From: a virus
Direction: 5' to 3' (one strand)
IMG/VR virus record: IMGVR_UViG_3300034198_004780
Coordinates: 1 to 64,000 of that record
DNA: 64,000 bases
Both the position numbers and the translations under genes were made by a program. Each line of letters starts with the position of its first letter. Position 1 is the first letter of the stretch. The notes under the pieces are model-generated. The model ran no database searches. It worked only from the letters and a program-made list of their open reading frames with translations, and had not been told where the DNA came from. Positions 15,634 through 27,600 of the stretch are shown here, piece by piece.

Positions 15634-17732
15634 TGGCGGTAAACAGTAGAACCAGTGACATAAGAATCAGTCCTGGTCCCTATCTTGCTAAGGTAGCAAA
15701 TCATCTAGACCCTACGTATATGGGCTCATTAGAAGTTACTATCATGCGAGCAATTCCTGGAATTGGTGATACAGAAAGCACCAATGTTATTGTGAGATAT
15801 TGCAGTCCGTTCCTTGGATCCACCTCTGCAAAATTTGAAGGTAATGATTCGTCAGACTTCAATGATGTACAAAAAAGCTATGGCTTCTGGATGATCCCAC
15901 CCGACATCGGTGCAACAGTGATGGTGCTGTTTGTTGACGGCGATGTCAATCAAGGATACTGGTTTGGTTGCGTATCGGACATCTATCAAAACCAAATGAT
16001 ACCCGGACTGGCAGCCAGCCGTCATTCAGCAATGACCAAAGAAGAAAGAGACAAATATGGAACAGACTATGTTCCGGTTGCTGAGTATCTAAAAGGTACT
16101 AGAAATTTAAAAATTCCAACAGGGCCTGATACACAGAATAAACCAGTGCATCCTTTTGCCGATCGATTACTACAGCAAGGATTACTAGCAGACACTATTC
16201 GTGGAGTAACATCCAGCGGCGCCCGAAGAGAGGTGCCGAGTCGAGTATTTGGAATATCAACCCCAGGCCCGCTAGACACCAGTGTTAACGCACCAAGAAA
16301 AAACATAGGTTTTAATAATAGTCAGTTTAGAGCGCCAATAAGTCGACTGGGCGGAACTACATTTGTTATGGATGACGGTGATGAAGAAGGCAAGAATGAA
16401 TTAGTAAGAATCCGTACAAGAACTGGGCACCAAATACTTTTACATAATTCTTCAGACTTAATTTATATTGCCAACAGCAAGGGTACAGCATGGATTGAAT
16501 TGACCAGCAATGGTAAAATAGATATGTATGCGGAAGATTCTGTGTCCATTCATACACAAAACGATTTTAACTTTAGAGCTGATAGAGATATCAACATGGA
16601 AGCTGGTCGCAACATTAATATTTCTGCAATTGGTGATTGGCATCTTGATGCGTTTGGAGACTTTGTTGTTAACGTAGCAAACAAAGCAAAAATGACTGTT
16701 GGTAGCGATTACGACATTAAAGTAGGATCAACTATTCGCCAAGAAGCTGCAGGTGAAATGCATCTAAAAGCCAAGACCATATATGAAGGAGCCGCAAATA
16801 TTCACGTTAACGCATCTGGTAGTTTATATCTACAAGCTGGTGCAAAAATGAGCAGTGTAGCAGCAACTTGGGCGGTCAGTGCCAGCGGTAATTCTAATAT
16901 ATCTGCTGGCGGAGAACATCGAGAAACTGCTGGTCGTATTGAAATGAACGGACCGTCCGCAGAGGCAGCAGACAGCGCAACACCAGCCACTACAGCAATC
17001 GAAGCAACTCCACTTCCAACATTCAGCTTGCCTAACCGTAGTAGCACGGCCGGTTGGGCAAATGGTAGATGGTATAAAGCAGAAGATATTATTTCTATAA
17101 TGAAACGTGTGCCAACACACGAACCATGGGATCAGCATGAAAGTATCAATCCTACACAATTTAGTGCAAGTGCCACTGACATCGGTGGTAAAGAAAAAAT
17201 ACAGCCAAGCAAAAATCCTTCAGTGGCCTATACAAAAGTGCCTGCAACTGCTGGTACCCCACCGACCCCTACAGGAAATACAGAAGAGGACAATATTGCA
17301 GCCTTCTTGTGGATGATTCGAGTATGCGAAGGTACAAGTGGTCCGACTGGTTACAACACAATGTTTACTGGCAAATTATTTGAAGGTTTTGCCGATCATC
17401 CAAGGCAGGCCATTTCTGCAAGCGTTAGTGGTGCTGGCTTAACATCTACAGCAGCCGGCGCATATCAGTTCCTAAGTAAAACTTGGGATCAATGCCAAAA
17501 GACTTTATCATTGCCTGACTTTAGTCCTGCAAGTCAAGACAAAGCCTGTATTTTATTATTAAAACAAGCTCGAGCATTGGACTTGATTAAGTCTGGTGAC
17601 TTTACCGCAGCAATTAAACGAACCAATAAAATTTGGGCCAGCTTGCCTGATAGTCCTTACAATCAAAACCCCAAAGATTATAATACTGCTCTTGCGTTCT
17701 ATAAACAGGGCGGCGGAACAGCACTGGCTTAA
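15633..17732 (+). CDS. gp5: Central spike gp5 with C-terminal lambda-R-like lytic domain
   Basis: Trimeric spike that pierces the envelope. Residues ~15-140 form the OB-fold domain (NHLDPTYMGSLEVTI...GYWFGCVSDIYQ). Residues ~260-440 form a beta-helix of VgrG/gp5 type, with short repeats such as SNGKIDMYAEDSVSIH and DRDINMEAGRNINI. After a linker, residues ~552-690 closely match phage lambda endolysin R (GH104 lytic transglycosylase): MIRVCEGT with catalytic-type Glu566, LFEGFADHPR, STAAGAYQFLSKTWD, LPDFSPASQDKA and NKIWASLPDSPY. In T4 gp5 the enzyme is a GH24 lysozyme placed between OB domain and beta-helix, so both type and place differ here. Confidence 0.9.
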   Translation: MAVNSRTSDIRISPGPYLAKVANHLDPTYMGSLEVTIMRAIPGIGDTESTNVIVRYCSPFLGSTSAKFEGNDSSDFNDVQKSYGFWMIPPDIGATVMVLFVDGDVNQGYWFGCVSDIYQNQMIPGLAASRHSAMTKEERDKYGTDYVPVAEYLKGTRNLKIPTGPDTQNKPVHPFADRLLQQGLLADTIRGVTSSGARREVPSRVFGISTPGPLDTSVNAPRKNIGFNNSQFRAPISRLGGTTFVMDDGDEEGKNELVRIRTRTGHQILLHNSSDLIYIANSKGTAWIELTSNGKIDMYAEDSVSIHTQNDFNFRADRDINMEAGRNINISAIGDWHLDAFGDFVVNVANKAKMTVGSDYDIKVGSTIRQEAAGEMHLKAKTIYEGAANIHVNASGSLYLQAGAKMSSVAATWAVSASGNSNISAGGEHRETAGRIEMNGPSAEAADSATPATTAIEATPLPTFSLPNRSSTAGWANGRWYKAEDIISIMKRVPTHEPWDQHESINPTQFSASATDIGGKEKIQPSKNPSVAYTKVPATAGTPPTPTGNTEEDNIAAFLWMIRVCEGTSGPTGYNTMFTGKLFEGFADHPRQAISASVSGAGLTSTAAGAYQFLSKTWDQCQKTLSLPDFSPASQDKACILLLKQARALDLIKSGDFTAAIKRTNKIWASLPDSPYNQNPKDYNTALAFYKQGGGTALA

Positions 17733-17747
17733 TAGGGTAAATATACC

Positions 17748-18188
17748 ATGGCATATAAAAATCTTGTAATTTCCCCTACAAACGTCAGCAGTCAAGCATA
17801 CGTACAAAAGAGCCAGTTTTATAAAGGGTTTAGTACAGTTAATGACTCTAGCATGACTAGCAAAATCTATGATTTTGAACTTATACAGCAGGATATTATG
17901 AATATGTTTCAGACTAAAAAGGGAGAAAGAGTAATGAATCCCGAGTTTGGAACTGTCATATGGAGCTTAATTTACGAGCCATTTACTGATGATGTTAAAC
18001 AGCTAATCAGTGATGATGTGACTCGTATCTTGAATTATGACCCAAGAGTTACTCCTACTGAGATTCAAATTACTGAAGCAGAGTATGGCATGATTATCGC
18101 TGCAACTTTATATTACAAAAAACAAGACGTAAGCAAACAAATGAGCCTAGCCTTTGACAAGGATTTAGGCTTAGTTCGACAACAATAA
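17748..18188 (+). CDS. gp25: Baseplate wedge protein gp25
   Basis: Sheath-initiator wedge protein of the gp25/GPW family, 146 residues (T4: 132). The family signature KKGERVMNPEFGTVIWSLIY lies at residues ~58-77, followed by DDVTRILNYDPRVTPTEI. It starts 15 bases after gp5 and is followed by the gp6 leader, the usual gp5-gp25-gp6 context. Confidence 0.95.
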   Translation: MAYKNLVISPTNVSSQAYVQKSQFYKGFSTVNDSSMTSKIYDFELIQQDIMNMFQTKKGERVMNPEFGTVIWSLIYEPFTDDVKQLISDDVTRILNYDPRVTPTEIQITEAEYGMIIAATLYYKKQDVSKQMSLAFDKDLGLVRQQ

Positions 18189-18209
18189 TATACCCACTTA
18201 ACTTTTTTC

Positions 18210-18217
18210 ATAAATAT
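18210..18217 (+). promoter_or_regulatory. Late promoter-like box before gp6 (CATAAATA)
   Basis: CATAAATA differs from the late box only at its first base and lies 24 bases before the gp6 ATG, in the one sizeable spacer inside the structural operon. It would give gp6 and the giant gene an internal late start. Confidence 0.5.
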
Positions 18218-18241
18218 GTTATCTAGGATATAGTATAGCAT

Positions 18242-21200
18242 ATGATACCATCAACAAAATCACAACTTTTAGTCGCCGAAGATTGGACTAAGATCTACCA
18301 AAGTTTCCGCAACGCAGACTTTCAAAGCTACGACTTCGACACCCTGCGTCGCACAATGATTACATATCTACGTGAAACCTATCCAGAAGAATTTAATGAC
18401 TATATTGATTCAAGCGAATATATTGCTCTTATTGATCTTATTGCGTACCTGGGGCAAAATTTAAGTTTCCGTATTGATTTAAATGCTCGTGAAAACTTTC
18501 TAGAAACAGCACAGCGTAAGGATTCAGTACTGCGTCTAGCACAGTTAATCAGTTACAACCCTAAACGTAATGTTCCTGCTAACGGAATGTTAAAAATTTC
18601 TGCACTTAGTACAACAGAGGATGTTATTGATGCTAATGGTTTTAATTTATCCAATCAAATTATTGGTTGGAATGATCCTACAAACACAAACTGGTATCAG
18701 CAATTTATTAGCGTGATGAATTCAACAATGCCGGGTAGCGGAGCATTTGGTCAACCAAACGACCAAGCAGTAATTAGTGGTATCACAACAGACCTATATC
18801 AAATTAATAGTCAAGGCAGTGACCTTCCAATCTATACTATAAACAAAGCAATTAACGGTGTTCCGATGACATTTGAAATCACCGGCGCAACATTTTCTGA
18901 AAAAGATTATATCTATGAAGTTCCACCAGTTCCGGGCGGTGCTCTAGGCGTTATTTTTCAAAACGACAATCAAGGAGCAGGATCAATCAACTCTGGGTTC
19001 TTTGTGCATTTCCGTCAAGGTACTATGGCATCAAGCGGATTTACAGTTAGCAATCCAGTGCCAAATGAAATCATTGGAATCAATGCTAACGGTATCAACA
19101 ATACCGACGTTTGGTTATGGCAAATAGGTGCAAGCGGCACGTATGACTCGTTATGGACTAAGGTTGATGCATTGGTCGGTAACAATGTAATTTACAATAA
19201 TCTATCAAACAACTTGAGAAAATTTTATTCAGTTAGTTCTAGATCTAACGATCAAATTGATTTAGCATTTGCCGACGGATCATTTGGTGACTTGCCTAAA
19301 GGCAACTTCCGTTTGTTCTATCGTCAAAGTAACGGACAGACGTATTCTATTACCCCTGATCAATTGTCAGGTATTAATATTATTATTCCTTACGCAAACA
19401 AAGCAGGAAATATTCATCAATTAACTTTAACACTTAGTCTACAGTACACAGTTAACAATAGCTCAGGACCAGAGTCAATTGCTAGTATTAAACAAAAAGC
19501 TCCGCAGACATACTACTTGCAAAATCGTATGATCACTGCTGAAGATTACAACATCGGCCCATTAACTGCGGGCAATAATGTATTGAAAGTAACCAGTGTT
19601 AATCGTATCTCAAGCGGTATCTCAAAGTATTTTGAATTAAGTGATGTTAGTGGAAAATACTCCAGCACAGATATCTATGCTCACGACGGTGCTTTATATA
19701 AAGAAAATAAACTTCCAAACTTTGATTTCAAATTTCAGTCACGCAATCAGGTTTTTGCCGCTGTAAAAAATCAATTAGCTCCAATTGTTGCATTAAATAG
19801 TTTTAAGAATTTTTACTTTGAAAATTATCCAAGACCATTATTCAACGCACTAAATTATTCTTGGAATCGAGTATCTAAAAAATCAGATCAGACAACTGGG
19901 TATTTTCAAAATGCACTTCTAGAACCAGTACAGACTGGTTACTTTAGCAGTACAACCGCTGCCTATATAACTGCCGGCGCCTTAATAAAATTTATTGCCC
20001 CCGTTGACAAATTTTTTGATCAAAATAATGTTCTTAGAAATACTCCGTTGACTGGTATTCCAGAGGATGGAAAAACGTATATCTGGTCAAAGGTAATTCA
20101 AGTTATTGGCGACGGCTCTAACCAACTTACGGGTGCTCTAAATGACGGAACTGGCCCGGTTATTCTCTCAGGTAAAGTACCAAGTGAAGCAATTCCTGAA
20201 ACAATTATTCCAGCATTTGTTACAGTATTCAGCTATGCCTTAGAAACACAGATGGTCAATCTATGTATGGCTCAGCGCAACTTTGGTCTAAGTTTTGATA
20301 AAACTACACGTCAGTGGTTTATCATTACTGATTCTAATTTGGATACAGTTTCTAAATTTAACCTAACATTTCAAGGCGATACGACTAATATACAGAAAGA
20401 CTCCAGTTGGTTAATAGCGTTTGAATGGACCGGAGAGGCCTACAAAGTTACCTATAGATTATTAGAATATATATTTGAAAGCGACAAACAGACTGCGTTT
20501 TTTGTAGACTATTCAAACACCAATTACGACTTTACCACAAACACGGTAATTAAAGATCAAATTAACGTACTAGGAATTAATAAAAAGCCATCAGCTTCTG
20601 CAGAATTGGGCGCAGACTACCGTTGGCAAATTGACAGCTCCATTGTAGAATCAGACGGATACATTGAGCCTAAAAAAGTTGTTGTCAGTTTTTATGATGC
20701 TAATAATGATGGACAAATTGATAATCCAGATTCTTTTCAAGAAATTGTTGATCCTAATGCCGAGCGTAACGGCTACCTAAAGAATTTTGTTTATTTTAAA
20801 ATTTCAAACGATGGAAACAGATACGATATTGTTGACACTGGCCTAACCACAATTGAAGCCTACCCAACCGAATCAGCAGTTGTAGATAAAGATGTTAATG
20901 TACTATATTATTTTTATGAATTAGATGTAGTTAAGAACTACGACGCAGTAACTGACACATTTGTATTGAATACTCAATACTTTGCTAGATCGGGTCGTTC
21001 AAAAATCAAATTTCATTATATACACAACAGCGGAGAAGAGCGTCGCATTGATCCAAGCAAGTCTAACATCATTGACATTTATGTTCTAACTTCAGAATAT
21101 GATATTGCGTTTAGAAATTGGTTAAGATCCGGAAGCGGCCCTTCCCCACTTGCTCCAACTAGTCAAAGTTTAGAAAATAATTTTGCAGCAGCATTAGAAC

Positions 21201-21649
21201 CAATTAAGTCTATATCAGATACACTTGTGTTTCATCCAGCTTCTTATAAAATATTATTTGGCACACAAGCAACTCCAAATTTACAAGGGACATTTAAGGC
21301 TGTACGTAATCCCGCAAGAACTAACAGTGACAACGATTTAATTACTAAAATTGTTACAGCAATTAATCAATTCTTTAGTTTAGACAATTGGGAATTTGGT
21401 CAATCATTTAATTTTACAGAACTGTCAACGTATGTGTTAAATCAAATGACCCCGGACATTGTTAACTTTATTATTGTTCCAAAAAATCCTAGTTTGCCGT
21501 TTGGTAGTTTATTTGAAATAGCATGTCAGTCTACTGAGATTCTTATCAATGGAGCAACAGCAGATGATATAGAAATTATTGATTCGTTAACTGCTTCAGA
21601 ACTTAATGTAGCTTCTCCAATAATTAATAATACTAATGCGAGCGTTTAA
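18242..21649 (+). CDS. gp6: Baseplate wedge protein gp6
   Basis: Core wedge protein forming the inner baseplate ring. The N-terminus (QSYDFDTLRRTMITYLRETYPEEF, SSEYIALIDLIAYLGQNLSFR, ARENFLETA, then LAQLISYNPKR) is the hallmark of gp6 in T4-type phages, and AEDYNIGPL near residue 430 is also typical. At 1135 residues it is well above T4 gp6 (660), with the extra length in the C-terminal half, as in cyanophage-type relatives. Position after gp25 supports the call. Confidence 0.9.
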   Translation: MIPSTKSQLLVAEDWTKIYQSFRNADFQSYDFDTLRRTMITYLRETYPEEFNDYIDSSEYIALIDLIAYLGQNLSFRIDLNARENFLETAQRKDSVLRLAQLISYNPKRNVPANGMLKISALSTTEDVIDANGFNLSNQIIGWNDPTNTNWYQQFISVMNSTMPGSGAFGQPNDQAVISGITTDLYQINSQGSDLPIYTINKAINGVPMTFEITGATFSEKDYIYEVPPVPGGALGVIFQNDNQGAGSINSGFFVHFRQGTMASSGFTVSNPVPNEIIGINANGINNTDVWLWQIGASGTYDSLWTKVDALVGNNVIYNNLSNNLRKFYSVSSRSNDQIDLAFADGSFGDLPKGNFRLFYRQSNGQTYSITPDQLSGINIIIPYANKAGNIHQLTLTLSLQYTVNNSSGPESIASIKQKAPQTYYLQNRMITAEDYNIGPLTAGNNVLKVTSVNRISSGISKYFELSDVSGKYSSTDIYAHDGALYKENKLPNFDFKFQSRNQVFAAVKNQLAPIVALNSFKNFYFENYPRPLFNALNYSWNRVSKKSDQTTGYFQNALLEPVQTGYFSSTTAAYITAGALIKFIAPVDKFFDQNNVLRNTPLTGIPEDGKTYIWSKVIQVIGDGSNQLTGALNDGTGPVILSGKVPSEAIPETIIPAFVTVFSYALETQMVNLCMAQRNFGLSFDKTTRQWFIITDSNLDTVSKFNLTFQGDTTNIQKDSSWLIAFEWTGEAYKVTYRLLEYIFESDKQTAFFVDYSNTNYDFTTNTVIKDQINVLGINKKPSASAELGADYRWQIDSSIVESDGYIEPKKVVVSFYDANNDGQIDNPDSFQEIVDPNAERNGYLKNFVYFKISNDGNRYDIVDTGLTTIEAYPTESAVVDKDVNVLYYFYELDVVKNYDAVTDTFVLNTQYFARSGRSKIKFHYIHNSGEERRIDPSKSNIIDIYVLTSEYDIAFRNWLRSGSGPSPLAPTSQSLENNFAAALEPIKSISDTLVFHPASYKILFGTQATPNLQGTFKAVRNPARTNSDNDLITKIVTAINQFFSLDNWEFGQSFNFTELSTYVLNQMTPDIVNFIIVPKNPSLPFGSLFEIACQSTEILINGATADDIEIIDSLTASELNVASPIINNTNASV

Positions 21650-21651
21650 TA

Positions 21652-24600
21652 ATGGCCGGTAAAGATATCAGCAATCCAGTAGATGTTAACAATCCTTCAA
21701 GCACTCGTAGGTCTTCAGATTTACTTCCTGGATACATACGAACAGATAGAAATTCTAAATTTTTAGCCAGTACACTAGATCAGTTTATTCAACCTCCGCA
21801 GCTGGAAAGAATTGACGGATTTGTTGGTAGCAAATTAAGTTTAAATTATAAACCTAGTAACGATCAGTATATTGCCGGTACAACTAAATTAAGAACCGAT
21901 TATCAGCTCGAGCCATCACTAATTATTAATGATGATAAGCAACAAGTAAACTATGCGTTAGGATATGATGATTTAATAAATCAATTGGCATTTAACAACG
22001 CCGATGTATCAAATTTAAATCGATTGTTTAAATCTAAATCTTATTCATACGACCCGATGATTAATTGGGACAAATTTGTAAATTTTCGTCAATACTACTG
22101 GTTGCCTACAGGTCCGGATACTATTGAAATAACCGGTCGTCAAAAATCAACAGTCAGTACCTATACAGTTTCTGATAGCCCAGTCGATGGGTCTTTAATA
22201 TTCACACCAGACGGTACATCAAATAATCCTTTATTGACATTATATAGGGGTATGACCTATGTGTTCAACGTCAACAGTGCGCATCCATTTTATATTAAGA
22301 CAGCCTATTCTCAAGGTCCTCAAGATCTATACAGTGGCGTTACAAATAATGGCACACGCAACGGGCAACTAATTCTTACTGTTGACGAATTTACTCCAAA
22401 CACTTTATTTTATTTTGCTGACGGAAATCTAGCAGGCATAGGACAATTTGTTATTAAAACAATAACAGAAAATACCACAATAGATATTGAAAACGATGTA
22501 TTAGGGAAACAGACGTATACTTCAGAAACAGGTGTTACGTTTTCTAATGGAATGAAAGTGCGATTTGTTGGTACAGTAACACCAACAGAATATTTAGATA
22601 AAGAATTTATTGTTGAAGGGGTTGGTTCTAAGATTGTATTAGTTGACTATGCTAGTTTACAACCGGTTGGTGTTGAAACTACAAATCTAGATCCAAACTT
22701 TGATGCAACACCGTTTGACCTATACCCGTTTGACAATTTTAGTTTTATTCCGTTGACGCCTGAATATGTAACAATTAATCGTGCTGCGCCAGACAAAAAT
22801 CCGTGGGCAAGATTTAATTGCTGGGTCCATGCCGATGTCATTGCGGCTACGGCCAAAGCCAACGGTGTCCAAGGTGAATATCCTACAAAACTGCGAGCAC
22901 AACGTCCTATTATTGAATTTGCCGCTGGCCTGCAATTATATAATTATGGATCTAAATCAAAGAAGACAGTTAACCTAATAGATAACATTACTACAAATGC
23001 CTTTAAAATAGTTGAAGGTGCATCGGGATTTTATGTTGACGGAGTATTGTTAGAAGCAGGGCATCGCGTAATTTTTAATGCTGATACAGATTTGCTAGTC
23101 CGTGGTAAAATATATGAAGTGAAAATCTCAATAGTTAACAATAAACAATTAATTAACCTAGAGGAAGTATTAGACAGCGAACCATCTGTATACGATGCTG
23201 TAATGACTAGCCAGGGCGTACAATATGCTGGTGTTGCTTGGTGGTTTAATGGATCCACATGGACGTATGCTCAACAAAAAACATCATTGAATCAAGCACC
23301 GCTTTTTGATTTATATGATTCTAAAGGTAATCGATATGCTGACCAGACAGTGTATCGTTCTTCTTTCGCCGGCTCTCGATTGTTTGGATATACTGTAGGC
23401 ACTGGGGTAGTAGATCCTGTTTTAGGTTTTTCATTAGACTATCGAAATGTATCTAATGTTGGAGAATATTTGTTCTCCAACTATTTTATGACTGATACAT
23501 TTACCAATTTCAATAATAATACAATTGAAGTATTAAATGTTGCCGATGGTTTTTTTAAAGTGAATCTCCCAACCGAAGAAGTTTATCGTACAGTATGGGT
23601 TAAAACAATTGATCATCCTATTCCTATTTTACAATTTCAGGTATTAGACGCTGATTCAGAATATGTTGAGATCACCTCTATTGACAGTCCTGGCTATGCA
23701 AAAGATTTAGAAGTTGAGCTATTTGTAAACGATATTAAACAAATACGAAATGTCGAGTATATAATCACAGCATCAGATCGTCGCTTGTTTGCTGTGGCTA
23801 CTGATAAGTTTTCAAGCAACGATCGAGTATTGATTAAATTATATACTGCTAGTGTGCCAACCGCTAACGGGTACTACGAACCGCCTATTAACTTAACAAA
23901 TAACCCATTAAACGGTTCAGTTAAAAACTTTACCTTTACTGAACTTAGTGATCATGTAAAGACTATTGCAGATTTTAATGACCAGTTTGCAGGTACATTT
24001 CCAGGAGCCGGAAATTTAAGAGATCTTGGAGATGTTAGCGCATACGGCTCAAGACTGGTTACGCATGACAATCCAATGAGCTTTGCTCATTATTTCTTAG
24101 GAACTCAAGAAAATAATATTGTCAACGCTGTACGAAAGGTCTCAAACGATTATAATCTATTCAAAGCTAATTTAATTAAACAGATTACTGAATTACGTGG
24201 ATTATACACTCCGTCTCAAAGTTTAGATATTGCGTTAACTGCTTTAAATCGTAATAAAGAAGAATCAGCCAGTTACGGTTATTCAGATATGCTTGCTTAT
24301 GGAAAAAATTATTCAACCAGAACTTTTACAGTTACTGATGCTCGCAACGTTCAATATAGCCTAGCTAGTATTTTTGATACTACCGTACTAAGCGAAAGAT
24401 CTGTTTTAGTTTATTTAGAAAATGTATTATTAGTTGCCGGATATGATTATATTGTTAGCCAGTACGAACCTAATATTGTTATCAAGAAAGAATTGGCAGT
24501 TGGCGATAAAATTGTTATCCTTGATTATCCTAACACAGTTGGCAGTTATGTTCCACCCACTCCTACTAAACTTGGTCTCTATCCCAAGTTTAAGCCTGCA

Positions 24601-27600
24601 ATCTATATTGACGATACGTATGCATCAGCTCCACAGCGAGTAATTCAAGGTCATGATGGCAGCATCACAGTCGCCTTTACCAGCATGGAAGAATTTGCCG
24701 CTGGACAAATTGACTATCGTGATGCGGTTATTTTAGAATATGAAACTCGAGTTTTTAATAATCTAAAAGTAAAATATAATCCTGATTTATTAGATATTAG
24801 CACAGTATTACCAGGAGCTTTTAGAGACAACTCTTACTCTCAAACTGAAGTTACTGATCTAGTAACAGCTGACTTTTTAAGATGGGCCGGATCGTTTGGA
24901 GTTGATTATCAAACCAATAATACACTTGACGAATTGAATTCGTTTACATTTAATTACACAGGATCCGTTGATACCTTACGTAAAAATTCACTAACAGGAT
25001 ATTGGAGATCGATATACAAATATTTCTATGACACTGATCGTCCCCACACACATCCGTGGGAAATGCTAGGTTTTTCAGAAGAACCAGTGTGGTGGACCAA
25101 TGTCTACGGACCAGCTCCGTATACTAGCGGTAATCTTGTGCTATGGGATGATTTAGAAGCGGGTCGAATTGTTCAAGGTGATCGTGCTGGCATTAATATT
25201 GCGTATGCTCGTCCTGGTCTAAGCAAAATAATCCCAGTTAATGAAAGCGGAGTATTATTAAGCCCTACCGATTCGGGCCTTGCTGCTACACCTATTGTTA
25301 ATCCTAATGATCCAAGACGTTTAGTGGTGTTACGCAGCGATCAAATTGCCAACAGATGGGCGGTAGGAGATCAGGGTCCTGCTGAAACTGCTTGGCGTAG
25401 AAGTAGCTATTGGCCGTTTGCTTGCCAAGTATTAATGGCATTGGCTTATCCAGCCACCTATGCCGCACAATTATTTGATACAAGTCGCATAAAGAAAAAC
25501 ATTGCAGGCCAATACAAATATGGCGATACTAAAACGTTTTTAAATCCTTCAAAGGTCTTAATTTATAGAGATGTAATAGATAGCCAGCGTGTTTTAGCAT
25601 CGGGCTACAGTGTATTTGTTATTGAAGCTGGAATTTCTAAAAATATAAATTATTTGAATTCATTAAAAGTTGATCTAACAAATTTAGATTATCGTCTAAT
25701 GGTTAAACTTGGCGGTTTTGCCAGCAAAGAAAAATTACAAGTGGGAATAGATGCTGTAGACCCAACTAGCCCATATCCCGGTGCATTAATTCCATCTGAA
25801 GACTACAACATATTCTTCAACAAAAGCAATCCTATTGAAAGTCTTGAAATCTCGGGCCTTATTATTCAAAAAACGGGCCTCGGCTATTCAATTCGAGGAT
25901 ATGACAAATATAAACCATACTTTACTATTTTAAAACCATTTGCGTCCAATCTTGATCAAATAGAGCGAGTGGGCGGACGTAGCGAATCTTATGTAACCTG
26001 GTCACAGAATACAACGTATAATATTGGACAGATAGTATTTTATACTGATAGATATTATAGAGTAACACAGCGGCATAATAGCGATGTTTCGTTTAATCTG
26101 TCATATTATCAAAGTTTACCATACCTACCAACAGTGGGCGGAGTAGGCGTTTCAAGACGCACTGCATTTGACACAAGCGAAACTGTTGTTCCATATGGTG
26201 TAGAATACAAAACAATACAAGAAGTGTACGACTTAATTGTTGGATACGGGCAATGGTTGGAATCAAAAGGATTTATATTTGAAGAATTTAATTCTACATT
26301 GGAGCAAATACTTGATTGGAAATTCACGGCTAAAGAATTCTTATATTGGACTACTCAAAACTGGGATGTAAACTCTATTATCACGTTAAGTCCGTTTGCT
26401 AATAAACTTACATTGAGATCAGATCAGGGTGTTGTTGAAAACATTATGAATGAATTCTACGAATACAGTTTATTAAAAGCCGACGGCAACATGTTTTCTA
26501 AAAATAATTTTACATTAGTAAGATTGGATGGCGAATTTTCAATTACAACAATGAATACACAAGATGGAATGTTCTTTGCTAGATTAAATTTAGTGCAAAA
26601 AGAGCATGCAGTGGTAATGAATAATTTTACCCTATTCAAAGACGTGGTGTATGCTGTAGAAACTGGCTACCGCCAACGGCGTGTTAAATTAAAAGGATTT
26701 CGAACAGCCAACTGGAATGGAGATTTTTTCAGTCCAGGATTTGTGTTTGATCAAGCAGTTGTTAGCGATTGGCAGAAGTTTGTGGATTATGGTATTGGTT
26801 CGGTGATTCGCTTCTCTGGAAAATATTATTCGGCAATTAAATCAATCATTGGATCGAGTGCCTTTGATATTACTCAGTGGGCGCCACTAAATGAAAAACC
26901 AGAAGCTCAATTATTACCAAACTTTGATTATAAGATTAATCAGTTTGAAGATTTCTATTCGTTAGACATTGACAACTTTGATGTTGGCCAACAGTCAATG
27001 GCACAACATTTAATTGGGTATACCCCGCGACCATATTTAAATTATATTATTTCTGATCCAACTGCACAGTACAAATTTTATCAAGGATTCATACGAGATA
27101 AAGGCAGTAAGAAATCTCTAACTAATCTAAGTAAAGCTAGCTTTAATAACTTCCGTAGTTCTATTGATTTTAACGAAGAATGGGCGTTCCGTATTGGCTA
27201 CTATGGTGGATACAACACATACCAAGAATTAGAAACATCGTTAGAATCTACAGGATTTATTGAGAATCCGCAGATTTTACAATTTGTTGAAAATAAACCT
27301 GTAGGTAAATCAGATACTGTTTATTACAAAGATGAAGCAGATGCAATTATTAAACCTGAAAATTTTAATATTAATTTGATATTTCCTACAATTGAAACAA
27401 CGCTAGCTGAAAATAATTTTAAATTACCAGTGGCGGGATACGTGAGATTTGATGATGTCACCTCCACCGCCTATAATAAAAACAGCATATTAGACATTGC
27501 TAATAACAGCTTGTTAAAAGTTGGAACTACCATTTGGTTAGGATTTAGAGAAGACGGTGAATGGGATGTTCTTCGATTAACTGAAGTTCCCACAATTATT

